From Cupriavidus pauculus (GTDB lineage Bacteria; Pseudomonadota; Gammaproteobacteria; Burkholderiales; Burkholderiaceae), in the NCBI RefSeq assembly GCF_002858765.1, contig NZ_PJRP01000004.1:1-64000 (forward strand): DNA of 64,000 nt. Direction: 5' to 3'. The position numbers and the translations under genes were made by a program. Positions 53,148-60,832 of the stretch are shown here, in pieces; the stretch's first letter is position 1; the number at the start of each line of letters is the position of its first letter. Under the pieces are notes generated by a model. It did not search any database and was not told the DNA's origin. It saw nothing but the letters and a program-made list of their open reading frames with translations.

Positions 53148-53420
53148 GTGACCGATATTGAGCACGACGACCTGTTCAGACGGGTCGGCTACTATGACTT
53201 CCGAGCTTATACGCAACGTACTTCCAACGGATTGAATCAAGGTTTTGTGTTGGTGCTTCATCACATGATGTTGGGCACTGTTCAATCGGTATTTCGTGCG
53301 GGCAAGCCGCAAGCCCAGAGCGCGATTGCACTGGCCATGGCGCTCGAGAAGCTTCAGCATTTGGTAGCGATTGCTGCTGAGGATGACCTACCTTTGGGCT
53401 CAGGCGAACAATCCATCTGA
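53148..53420 (+). CDS. Small hypothetical protein, GTG start
   Basis: 90 aa, weakly supported. Its composition (FRRVGYYDFRAYTQRTSNG, AIALAMALEKLQHLVAIAAE) is protein-like and has no rare-codon run, but the GTG has no good ribosome site, so the true start may be elsewhere. It follows the preceding small gene by 24 bases. No family known. Confidence 0.4.
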   Translation: MTDIEHDDLFRRVGYYDFRAYTQRTSNGLNQGFVLVLHHMMLGTVQSVFRAGKPQAQSAIALAMALEKLQHLVAIAAEDDLPLGSGEQSI

Positions 53421-53501
53421 ACTGTTGAACGTATGTGTTTGCGCCAGGGACAACACGCATTCGGCGTGTTGCTTCTGGTCGCCTCTGTTTTGCAAGTTGC
53501 G

Positions 53502-54260
53502 CTAGCCAACATATCCTGACGTACCGTCCCATAACAACTTCAAGGCCGTGAATACCAGCAAGCCGTAGCAGACGCGGTACATCTGGCGCTGATCGAGTCG
53601 CGCATGCAGACGCCAGCCCAGCCAGACGCCGGCCGGCACGGCAAGCAGGCAGATCGCCATCAGCGTCCAGACGGCGCCAACGGGTCTGGCCAGCGCCAGC
53701 CATGGCACGGCCTTGAGGATGTTGCCCACCGTAAAGAACATGCTGGTCGTTCCCGCGTAGACCTGCTTGCTCAGGCCCAGCGGCAGTAGGTACATCGCCA
53801 GCGGCGGCCCGCCGGAGTGAGCAACCATGGTGGTAATCCCAGACGTCACGCCGGCCGCCACGGCCTTGGGTGAGTAGCGGGGCTGGACCGCGACGTCGCC
53901 GCCCCGCAAGAGCCATAGTCCGACGAAGCTCAGCGTCACCACGGCCATGACGATGGAGATGGCGCGATGGTCCAGCACCCGAAAGAGGAAGTAGCCGACC
54001 CCAATGCCGACCACCAGCCCGGGCACCAGCAAGACCAGGTCTGGCCTGGACCACGTGGACGGCTTCCAATAGCGCAGGCTAAACAGGTCCATGGCGACGA
54101 ACAGCGGCGCCAGCAGGCCACCCGCCGATACCGGGTCCATCACCAGCGACAGCAGCGGAATGCCGACAATGGCAAAGCCTCCTCCGAAGGCGCCTTTCAT
54201 GAAGCAGATCAGGAAGACGCCGGCAAATGTGACGAGGACGGTGGTGATATTCAGTTCCAT
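53502..54260 (-). CDS. TauE/SafE (TSUP) family permease
   Basis: 252 aa, about eight helices in two halves; the first, VLVTFAGVFLICFMKGAFGGGFAIVGIPLLSL, carries the typical GGG.A..G.P pattern. Members export sulfite or sulfoacetate or transport other small anions. It is divergent from the MarR gene, with 191 bases between them. Confidence 0.9.
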   Translation of the reverse strand: MELNITTVLVTFAGVFLICFMKGAFGGGFAIVGIPLLSLVMDPVSAGGLLAPLFVAMDLFSLRYWKPSTWSRPDLVLLVPGLVVGIGVGYFLFRVLDHRAISIVMAVVTLSFVGLWLLRGGDVAVQPRYSPKAVAAGVTSGITTMVAHSGGPPLAMYLLPLGLSKQVYAGTTSMFFTVGNILKAVPWLALARPVGAVWTLMAICLLAVPAGVWLGWRLHARLDQRQMYRVCYGLLVFTALKLLWDGTSGYVG

Positions 54261-54414
54261 GGTGGCTTCGGCAAGGACTTGGGGTGACGGCTAAACGCGA
54301 AAGGCTGGAAATCATCGTAGGCTCGTGAGGTAATACAATCAAATCATTGTCATGGATACAACTTCTGTGACGGCACCGCGAGACGCCCGGCGCTGCCGAT
54401 GGTGCGTGATATGA

Positions 54415-54426
54415 TTCGCACGCGAA
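54415..54426. promoter_or_regulatory. Probable MarR operator at its own promoter
   Basis: TTCGCACGCGAA differs by one base from the two perfect palindromes TTCGCATGCGAA upstream of the enoyl-CoA hydratase. It sits 25 bases before the MarR start codon, where bound repressor would block transcription (autorepression). Confidence 0.7.
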
Positions 54427-54451
54427 TTAAATCGACGCCACCGGTCCGAAC

Positions 54452-54904
54452 ATGAAGCATCGCCTTGTCTATCTCCTGAACGTTGGGCAGCGCCGGCTGC
54501 AACGCTGGTCGCAGGCCCGTGCCGCCCGTGGCGGTGTAACGGCGGCACAATCAGGGCTGCTGTTTTTTCTGGGTACGCACAACGGCGCGCTGATGAGCGA
54601 AGCCGCAGCCGCGCTGGACCTGGGTGCGCCGGGGATGAGTGGCCTGGCTGACCGGACGGAAAGGGCCGGCCTGATCGAGCGGCGTGCGGACGAGAACGAC
54701 GGCCGCGCATCGCGGCTGTGGTTGACGGATGCAGGGCGCTCCGCGCGACAGCGCGCCAAGGTCGGCATGACGGATCTCAACGCCAGGCTGACCGAAGGCT
54801 TTACCGAAGCCGAGATCGATGTGGTGGCTAGGTGGCTGACCAGCCTGCAGACCAGGTTTCCGGTCGCTGGTGAGGGCGATGAGGGCGATGCGGCCCACGA
54901 CTAA
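54452..54904 (+). CDS. MarR-family regulator
   Basis: 150 aa winged-helix repressor: helix-turn-helix region MSEAAAALDLGAPGMSGLADRTERAGLIERR and wing ENDGRASRLWLTDAGR. The shared operator sequence in front of this gene and in front of the convergent enoyl-CoA hydratase suggests it controls both. MarR proteins commonly respond to aromatic or acyl-CoA ligands. The stop is 42 bases from the stop of the hydratase gene, tail to tail. Confidence 0.9.
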   Translation: MKHRLVYLLNVGQRRLQRWSQARAARGGVTAAQSGLLFFLGTHNGALMSEAAAALDLGAPGMSGLADRTERAGLIERRADENDGRASRLWLTDAGRSARQRAKVGMTDLNARLTEGFTEAEIDVVARWLTSLQTRFPVAGEGDEGDAAHD

Positions 54905-54946
54905 GCGACGCCTAGCCTGATCCAAGGCTGGGCAGCACGATTTGGC

Positions 54947-55723
54947 CTAGTGCTGGCTGACTTTCGAAAAGTCCGGTTTGCGCTTTTCGGCAAAGGCTGC
55001 GAACGCCTCGCGGGCTTCCGCGCTCGTCAGCCGCTCCTGGAACTTCGCGCTCTCGGTATCCATCTGCGTCACCAGCATTTCGGCCTGGCGCATCAGCGCC
55101 TTCATGGCGCTCAGCGAGCCAGCCGGCTTGGCGGCGATGCGTTCAGCCATCTGACGTGCCTCGATGCGGAGTTGGTCATTGGCGCACACCTTGTTGGCCA
55201 TGCCCCAGGCCACCGCGGTCTGCGCATCGAGCGGATCCCCCATGGCGAACATCTCAAAAGCCCTCGCGTGGCCGATGCGAAGCGGCAGAAGGTAGCTCGA
55301 GGCCGCTTCGGGCACCAGCGCCAGGTTCACGAACGGCGTGATCAGTTGCGCATCTTGGGCCAGCAGCACGTAGTCGCAATGCAGCAGCATCGTGGTGCCC
55401 ATGCCCACCGCCTTGCCATGGACCGCTGCAACGATGGGCACCGTCGCCTTTGCCAACGCATGCAGAAAGCGGTGGACATGTCGTTCGCTAGGACCCTTTC
55501 CCACGGCGATCGCGGCGAACTCGCCCACATCGTTGCCCGCGGTGAACATGTCGCCATCCCCTTGCACCAGCACCACGCGGACGTCGCCGTCGTGCTCGGC
55601 TTTTTCAATGGTGTCGGCCAGGGTGCCGTACATCTCGTTGGTCAATGCGTTCTTTTTGTCCGGCCGGGCAAGCGTGATGGTCAGGACGCCATCGGTCAAG
55701 TCGACATGAATTTCCGGGGTCAT
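54947..55723 (-). CDS. Enoyl-CoA hydratase/isomerase
   Basis: 258 aa crotonase fold. Motifs: TITLARPDKKNALTNEMY (CoA binding), the oxyanion region VHGKAVGMGTTMLLHCD and NLALVPEAASSYLLPLRIG, in which Glu (PEAA) is the usual catalytic acid. It hydrates or isomerises enoyl-CoA. The start at 55723 is preceded by AGGAGA; the frame is open further upstream but unrelated. Two palindromic operators lie 22-57 bases before the start. Confidence 0.93.
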   Translation of the reverse strand: MTPEIHVDLTDGVLTITLARPDKKNALTNEMYGTLADTIEKAEHDGDVRVVLVQGDGDMFTAGNDVGEFAAIAVGKGPSERHVHRFLHALAKATVPIVAAVHGKAVGMGTTMLLHCDYVLLAQDAQLITPFVNLALVPEAASSYLLPLRIGHARAFEMFAMGDPLDAQTAVAWGMANKVCANDQLRIEARQMAERIAAKPAGSLSAMKALMRQAEMLVTQMDTESAKFQERLTSAEAREAFAAFAEKRKPDFSKVSQH

Positions 55724-55744
55724 GCTGGTCTCCTTCTGATTAAA

Positions 55745-55756
55745 TTCGCATGCGAA
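55745..55756. promoter_or_regulatory. Palindromic operator 1 before enoyl-CoA hydratase
   Basis: TTCGCATGCGAA is a perfect 12-base palindrome, 22 bases before the hydratase start; the flanks ATTCGCATGCGAAGTA are identical to those of operator 2. Confidence 0.72.
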
Positions 55757-55768
55757 GTATATAGATGA

Positions 55769-55780
55769 TTCGCATGCGAA
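55769..55780. promoter_or_regulatory. Palindromic operator 2 before enoyl-CoA hydratase
   Basis: A second perfect TTCGCATGCGAA, centred 24 bases from the first, so two repressor dimers would sit roughly on the same DNA face. It also lies about 110 bases before the MocR gene on the other strand. Confidence 0.72.
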
Positions 55781-55888
55781 GTAAACTAAGGGGCGGCGAC
55801 ATGCGTGATGGGTCGGATGGTTTTGTGCGATGAACGGAATCAGAGCGATAATCAGCACATTCGCAAGATTGTCTTGTATCTGCTCGTC

Positions 55889-57223
55889 ATGCCTCGACAC
55901 CGCTACAAGCAACTGGTCGACCAGTTCGCCGCAGACATCCAGAAAGGCCGCTTGCGTCCTGGCACCCGGTTGCCGACCCACCGCGAACTCGCCGCCCGCG
56001 AAGGCCTGGCGCTGGTCACGGCGACCCGCGTCTATGCGGAACTGCACGCCATGGGGCTGGTAAGCGGCGAGACGGGCAGGGGGACGTTCGTGAAGGAAGT
56101 GCTTCCGCGTGGACATGGCATCGACCTCCAGCCATGGAGCGACAACACGGTCGACCTGAGCTTTAACAATCCGTCGATGCCGGGGCAGGGCGAGTTGCTC
56201 CGGACGGCGCTGCGCGAACTGGCCGGTGCCGGCGATCTCGAGGCGTTGCTCAAATACCATCCGCATGGCGGCCGGATGCGTGACCGCGAGACGATGGCCC
56301 GGCACCTTGCCGGGCGCGGATTGCCCGCGACCGCGGACAACACGGTGCTGGTCAGTGGTGGACAGCACGGCTTGACGGTCACGGCGATGGCGTTGCTGGA
56401 ACCCGGTGATGTGGTCGCGGTCGACGCCTTGACGTACCCCGGCTTCAAGCTCACCGCCGAAGCTTGCCGGCTGGAATTGGTGGCGATTCCCGCGGGCACC
56501 AAGGGCCCGGACCTGGACGCATTGGCTGGACTGTGCCAGCAACGCCGGGTGCGCGCCGTGTACACGATGCCGACGCTGCACAATCCGCTTGGCTGGGTCA
56601 TGAGCGCGCGCCGGCGGCGCGATCTGGTCGCCATTGCGCGACAGCATGGACTGATCCTGATCGAGGACGCCGCATATGCATTCCTTGAAGCCGACGCTCC
56701 GCCGCCGTTGGCCGCATTGGCGCCGGAATTGACCGTGTATGTATCGAGCCTTTCCAAGAGTGTGGCAACCGGCCTGCGTGTTGGCCCGGTCTGCGCCCCG
56801 CAGGCGTGGATTCCGAAATTCGAGCGCACGATCCGCGCCACCACGTGGCATACGCCAACCACAATGACCGCGATTGCCTGTGGCTGGATCGAGGACGGAA
56901 CGGTTGCGCGGCTGGAGGCGGAGAAGCGACGTGACGCCGCAGTACGCCAGGGCATCGTGACCGAGGTGCTCGGTCATCTGGATCCCATCCGGCATCCCGC
57001 GTCGTACTTCGTCTGGCTTCCGCTGCCAGAGGAAGCGCGTGCCGATGCCATCGCGAAGACATTGCTCGCGCAGCGCATCTCCGTATCCACCGCGCATCCT
57101 TTTGCAGCCGCGAAGCAGGTGCCGCACGCCATCCGTCTGGCGCTCGGTTCCGTCAACGTTGACACGCTGCGGCAGGCACTGACCACCGTCGCCAGGGTCG
57201 TGGACGATCACGCGTACAGGTAG
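55889..57223 (+). CDS. MocR-type PLP-dependent regulator (GntR HTH + aminotransferase fold)
   Basis: 444 aa. N-terminal GntR winged helix (RYKQLVDQFAADIQKGRLRPGTRLPTHRELAAREGLALVTATRVYAEL; key part RLPTHRELA). The rest is a class I aminotransferase fold with the PLP-binding region VSSLSKSVATGLRVG (Lys in SLSKS) and AVYTMPTLHNPLG. MocR proteins sense amines or PLP and act as activators or repressors; a neighbouring target is not clear. The start at 55889 gives the usual length. Confidence 0.9.
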   Translation: MPRHRYKQLVDQFAADIQKGRLRPGTRLPTHRELAAREGLALVTATRVYAELHAMGLVSGETGRGTFVKEVLPRGHGIDLQPWSDNTVDLSFNNPSMPGQGELLRTALRELAGAGDLEALLKYHPHGGRMRDRETMARHLAGRGLPATADNTVLVSGGQHGLTVTAMALLEPGDVVAVDALTYPGFKLTAEACRLELVAIPAGTKGPDLDALAGLCQQRRVRAVYTMPTLHNPLGWVMSARRRRDLVAIARQHGLILIEDAAYAFLEADAPPPLAALAPELTVYVSSLSKSVATGLRVGPVCAPQAWIPKFERTIRATTWHTPTTMTAIACGWIEDGTVARLEAEKRRDAAVRQGIVTEVLGHLDPIRHPASYFVWLPLPEEARADAIAKTLLAQRISVSTAHPFAAAKQVPHAIRLALGSVNVDTLRQALTTVARVVDDHAYR

Positions 57224-57270
57224 CGCGCGACTCGCCAGGCGTCCTCAGGGCGCTGCCGTGGCGCCAGGGG

Positions 57271-58404
57271 TCAGACCCGCTCCAGGATGGTAGCGATGCC
57301 CTGGCCCCCGCCAATACACTGCGTGGCGAGCGCGTAGCGGCGGTCTCCCCGGTGCAGCAGTGCCGCCGCCTTGGCCGTGATGCGCGCGCCTGTGGCGCCG
57401 AGCGGATGCCCAATGGCGATGCCACCACCGTCGAGGTTGGTCCAGGCGGGATCCAGTTCCAGGTCACGCATGCATGCGATGGCCTGGGAAGCGAACGCTT
57501 CATTGATTTCCACAACCCCCAGCTTGCTCACATCAAGCGAAGCGCGCGCGAGGGCCTTTTTTGTGGCGGGAATGGGGCCCACGCCCATGATCTCCGGCTC
57601 GACGCCGGCCACCGCGAACGACAGGATACGGGCGGTCGCAGGAAGGTTGTGCCTCGCGGCGAACGTGTCACTGGTGACAAGCACGGCGACGGCGCCATCG
57701 GTCAGCGGCGATGAGGTGCCGGCCGTGACCACACCGTCGGGGCGAAAGGCCGGCTTCAGGCCGGCAAGCGCTTCCAGTGACGTACCGGGTCGGATGCAGC
57801 CGTCCTCGGTCACCCATGTGCCCTCCGGGGTCTCGATAGCAACAATCTCGTCGCGCAGTCGGCCTTCCGCGCGTGCTGTGGCGGCCTTCCGGTGCGACCG
57901 GACGGCGAACGCTTCCTGGTCATATCGGGAAACCTTCCAGCGCGCTGCAACGTTCTCAGCCGTCTCTCCCATCGACACGTAGGCGCGCGAGTTCGCCTTG
58001 AGCAACGGATTGGGCGACGGGCTGAGCCCACCCTGCGGAACCATGGTCATGGATTCGACGCCGACACACAGAAACGCGTCGCCCATCCCGGCCTCGATAT
58101 TCGCTGCCGCCATGTGGATGGCCTGCATGGAAGAGCCGCAGAAGCGATTGACGGTGGTGCCGGCCACGGTGTGCGGCAGGCCGGCCAGCAGACCGACGAT
58201 GCGCGCCAGGTTATTGCCCTGTGGACCCTCGGGGTAGGAGCATCCGAGGATGACGTCCTCGATCAGGGCGGGGTCCAGATCGACGCGGTTCAGCAGACCC
58301 CTCACCACCTGTGCGGCAAGATCATCGGGACGGGTGGTTGCCAGTGCGCCTTTCTTTGCGAACTGGAACGGCGAACGGGCGTAACCTGCGATGACGGCCT
58401 TCAT
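57271..58404 (-). CDS. Acetyl-CoA C-acyltransferase (thiolase)
   Basis: 377 aa. The active-site Cys lies in NRFCGSSMQAIH, the His in GGGIAIGHPLGATGAR and the second Cys in ALATQCIGGGQG, all canonical. Beta-ketothiolase of fatty acid or aromatic acid oxidation, cleaving 3-ketoacyl-CoA with CoA. Divergent from TetR with an 18-base inverted repeat in between. Confidence 0.94.
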   Translation of the reverse strand: MKAVIAGYARSPFQFAKKGALATTRPDDLAAQVVRGLLNRVDLDPALIEDVILGCSYPEGPQGNNLARIVGLLAGLPHTVAGTTVNRFCGSSMQAIHMAAANIEAGMGDAFLCVGVESMTMVPQGGLSPSPNPLLKANSRAYVSMGETAENVAARWKVSRYDQEAFAVRSHRKAATARAEGRLRDEIVAIETPEGTWVTEDGCIRPGTSLEALAGLKPAFRPDGVVTAGTSSPLTDGAVAVLVTSDTFAARHNLPATARILSFAVAGVEPEIMGVGPIPATKKALARASLDVSKLGVVEINEAFASQAIACMRDLELDPAWTNLDGGGIAIGHPLGATGARITAKAAALLHRGDRRYALATQCIGGGQGIATILERV

Positions 58405-58426
58405 CGTGGATCTCCTTCACGGTTTA

Positions 58427-58444
58427 ATATGATGGGTATCATAT
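58427..58444. promoter_or_regulatory. Probable TetR operator between thiolase and TetR
   Basis: ATATGAT-GGGT-ATCATAT is a perfect 7+7 inverted repeat with a 4-base spacer, 23 bases before the thiolase start. Its size and place fit a TetR-family repressor site. Confidence 0.72.
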
Positions 58445-58545
58445 CAAGAGGAAGGTGCCACAGCGCAAGCGTTTTCTGCTTGTTTTCTGCGATGTGGCGC
58501 AGGCTGCCTGCTGCTATATTGCAGGGCAGAAATGGCCTGGTGAAG

Positions 58546-59151
58546 ATGATGAGATACGGATCCGAGCATCGAGAGAAGACCCACAACATCCTGGTAGACG
58601 CGGCATCAGTTCTGGTACGTCGCGACGGCCCGGACAATCTCTCGGTGGGAGAGTTGATGAAGAGTGTGGGGCTAACCCATGGCGGCTTCTACTACCACTT
58701 TTCTTCGCGTGAAGACATGCTCGCGCGAGCCATCGAACGCGCCTTTGCGAGTACGGTGAAGCGCCTGGACGATATCTGCGTCGACTGCTCGGCGGCCGAA
58801 GCGATTCGCGGATATGTCGAGCGTTATCTGTCGCCAAGTCATCGTGACAATCGCGGTACCGGGTGCCCGCTCGCAACGCTGACAGCACATGCGGTGCTAC
58901 TGGGCGACTCGTCGCGGGAATCTTTCGAGCAGGGCGCGGCCAGACTGACGTCCCGGGTGGCAGAGCTTCTGGAACTGGCCGGATGCACGAACGCTGGCAC
59001 ACTAGCGATATCTATCCTATGCGAGATGTCGGGCACGCTCGGAGTTGCTCGCATCATTCGAAGTCGTGCCCAGTCAGATGAGATGCTGCGAATCGGAAGA
59101 CTTAGCGTCTTGACGCGGGTTGGATTGACAGAGAAGCCGGCGCAGTCGTGA
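58546..59151 (+). CDS. TetR-family regulator
   Basis: 201 aa with an N-terminal HTH (KTHNILVDAASVLVRRDGPDNLSVGELMKSVGLTHGGFYYHFSSREDML; the recognition part is GLTHGGFYYHF). The C-terminal ligand domain contains CPLATLTAHAV. It probably represses the divergent thiolase gene. The start at the ATG pair 58546/58549 has only a weak ribosome site; GTG at 58540 is possible. Confidence 0.88.
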   Translation: MMRYGSEHREKTHNILVDAASVLVRRDGPDNLSVGELMKSVGLTHGGFYYHFSSREDMLARAIERAFASTVKRLDDICVDCSAAEAIRGYVERYLSPSHRDNRGTGCPLATLTAHAVLLGDSSRESFEQGAARLTSRVAELLELAGCTNAGTLAISILCEMSGTLGVARIIRSRAQSDEMLRIGRLSVLTRVGLTEKPAQS

Positions 59152-59463
59152 AAGATGTCTTGTCGCCGGTGCGTGACTGCGGACCGTACCTTCGGTCGTT
59201 CAATCGTCGAAGTCCGTTGTCAGGGCATGGCCGGCACGGCCGTCGGCACACCGGGTCAGGCTTTGTTGGCGGCTTGCGACCCCTTAGCAGCCGCCACGAT
59301 ACGCTTTAGTCAACGGCCGGAATTCGGTTGCAAGGGCCATCGAATGGCTCCAATGTCGGGCATTGTGCGGTAAGCCGCCAGACGAGCAGCGACGCGTCCG
59401 GCGGGAACAGCGCGCCGACTGGCAACTGATCCGTTTGGCAAATGGTGACCTCTGAATCGATCA
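59152..59463. other. Gap without recognised gene
   Basis: Between the TetR stop and the end of the convergent LuxR-type gene. I see no coding frame of quality and no RNA gene in it. A perfect palindrome follows at 59464-59482. Confidence 0.5.
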
Positions 59464-59482
59464 GGCGCTATGTCATAGCGCC
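59464..59482 (-). terminator. Hairpin after the LuxR-type gene
   Basis: GGCGCTATG-T-CATAGCGCC, perfect over 9 bp each side, starting 2 bases beyond the LuxR stop. There is no T run on either strand, so termination would be weak or it could protect the mRNA end. Confidence 0.4.
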
Positions 59483-59484
59483 GT

Positions 59485-60636
59485 TCAGGCGGTCTGCGTC
59501 GGAAGGTACAGCATGGCCCCGACCGCTTCTGCTTGTGAACGCGAGCCGGTTTTCTCGAAGATTGCACGCAACTGGGTCCGAACGGTGGCGACGGATACTC
59601 CGGCGGCGGTAGCGTACTCGTCGGGGGTCTTGCCGCCGATTAGCGCTTCGCCGACAGCCGCCTCTGCTGCGGTCAGCCCGAACGCTTGCTGCAGTTGTCT
59701 GGCACGAACCATCGGTACCGAACTTCTGCGCCTGACCGTCACCAGGATTTCCGCATGACTGAATGTCATGCGCGTAGCTGCGCCCGACAGGCGGCTGATG
59801 CCCAGAAAAATCTCGGGCGGAAGGCCCGGTGCTGGGCGCAGCGCTACGCTTTCCCCCTGGCGCGATCTGAGGGTATGCGCCATCGCAGCCTGCAGTCTCG
59901 CGTTCTCGGCTGCCACGGTAGCTGACAGTTTCCCGTGATTGAGCCTTAGGCAGGTCGTGGCGCGCAACACCGCTTCCGCCGACTTGTTGGCGAAGACGAG
60001 TTTCAGGTCGCCATCAAGGGCGAACACAGCGACACCCAACTGCGCCATCAGTTCTGATCCGATGGCCGCATCCCGATTCAGCACGCACGCGTCCTGCCAG
60101 AGGTTGATGGCGCGCTGCAGGTGGATGGCCATGCCGCTGATGCCGTGGCGTTCCTGGTCTGAATAGGCCGGTCGATCGTTCATCCGCAACAATCCGAGAA
60201 GGATGTCGTCGGAACCGGGCCGCGCCAGGCGCGCACCGGCCAGGTAGCGGAAGCCCGTCGGGATATGGAAGTCCTGGTAAAATTCGCTGCGCCCGACCTC
60301 GGCCTCGCTCAGGTAGTCTTGGCAAAACTGGAACTCGCCGATCGCGGCTTTGGCTACCACTTCACGCCGCGGATCCAGAGCGCCGTAATACTGGTCATAG
60401 AGCGCCACGACTGAATCCCAGTGTCTGTCCGACGTGTAGGCAGACAAATGGGGTGCGTTGCGTTCCGGATCCCAACTGAACATATGGAATCCGCTCGCCC
60501 CCAGCGCTTCGACAACAGTTTGAAATACCTCCAGAAAACCGTCGTGCTGTACCGCGGCCTCATAGAGGTCGCCAATAAGATGGTCCCGTAGCAAGCCTTC
60601 CTCCCCAAAGGATCTGTTTCCTTCTGATCGGCGCAT
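59485..60636 (-). CDS. LuxR-family regulator with large N-terminal sensor part
   Basis: 383 aa from the ATG at 60636. A TTG at 60678, or a TTG further in that follows GGGGAGGAAGG, are alternative starts. The C-terminal LuxR helix-turn-helix is visible: FGLTAAEAAVGEALIGGKTPDEYATAAGVSVATVRTQLRAIFEKTGSRSQAEAV (core TPDEYA..AGVSVATVRTQLRAI). The region near residue 200 (LGVAVFALDGDLKLVFANKSAEAVL) looks like a PAS domain, and the N-terminus resembles none I can name. Divergent from the lipoprotein gene, with an inverted repeat between them. Confidence 0.88.
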   Translation of the reverse strand: MRRSEGNRSFGEEGLLRDHLIGDLYEAAVQHDGFLEVFQTVVEALGASGFHMFSWDPERNAPHLSAYTSDRHWDSVVALYDQYYGALDPRREVVAKAAIGEFQFCQDYLSEAEVGRSEFYQDFHIPTGFRYLAGARLARPGSDDILLGLLRMNDRPAYSDQERHGISGMAIHLQRAINLWQDACVLNRDAAIGSELMAQLGVAVFALDGDLKLVFANKSAEAVLRATTCLRLNHGKLSATVAAENARLQAAMAHTLRSRQGESVALRPAPGLPPEIFLGISRLSGAATRMTFSHAEILVTVRRRSSVPMVRARQLQQAFGLTAAEAAVGEALIGGKTPDEYATAAGVSVATVRTQLRAIFEKTGSRSQAEAVGAMLYLPTQTA

Positions 60637-60723
60637 GCGCCGACAAGCCTCTAGCGGGCTGTGTCCAGCTTCCCACAACGACGAACTAAATCGTGCCCTG
60701 CGAACTGGGGGATTGACGGCGTT

Positions 60724-60739
60724 TCATTCAAATGAATGA
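60724..60739. promoter_or_regulatory. Inverted repeat between LuxR-type gene and lipoprotein
   Basis: TCATTCA-AA-TGAATGA is perfect over 7+7 bases; a partial half-site (TTTCATTTC) follows near 60751. It sits 88 bases from the LuxR start and 94 from the lipoprotein start, so it could serve either gene. Confidence 0.5.
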
Positions 60740-60832
60740 TGCGGGCCGATGTTTCATTTCAGAAAATCGTGGCGCGAAGACGGCCCATGCACGTCTCTCG
60801 CTTTCTGAAAAATGACAGGGGGAATCCGGTTT

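Noticed and set aside
53451..53471. CAACACGC/GCGTGTTG hairpin after the small gene at 53148, considered as a terminator
   Set aside because: There is no T run on either strand after the stem, so I did not list it as a terminator.
54947..57211. The hydratase reading frame extended to 754 codons
   Set aside because: The extra 496 codons lie antisense to the MocR gene and read as Arg/Gln-rich shadow; the real start at 55723 has a ribosome site and the operators just upstream.
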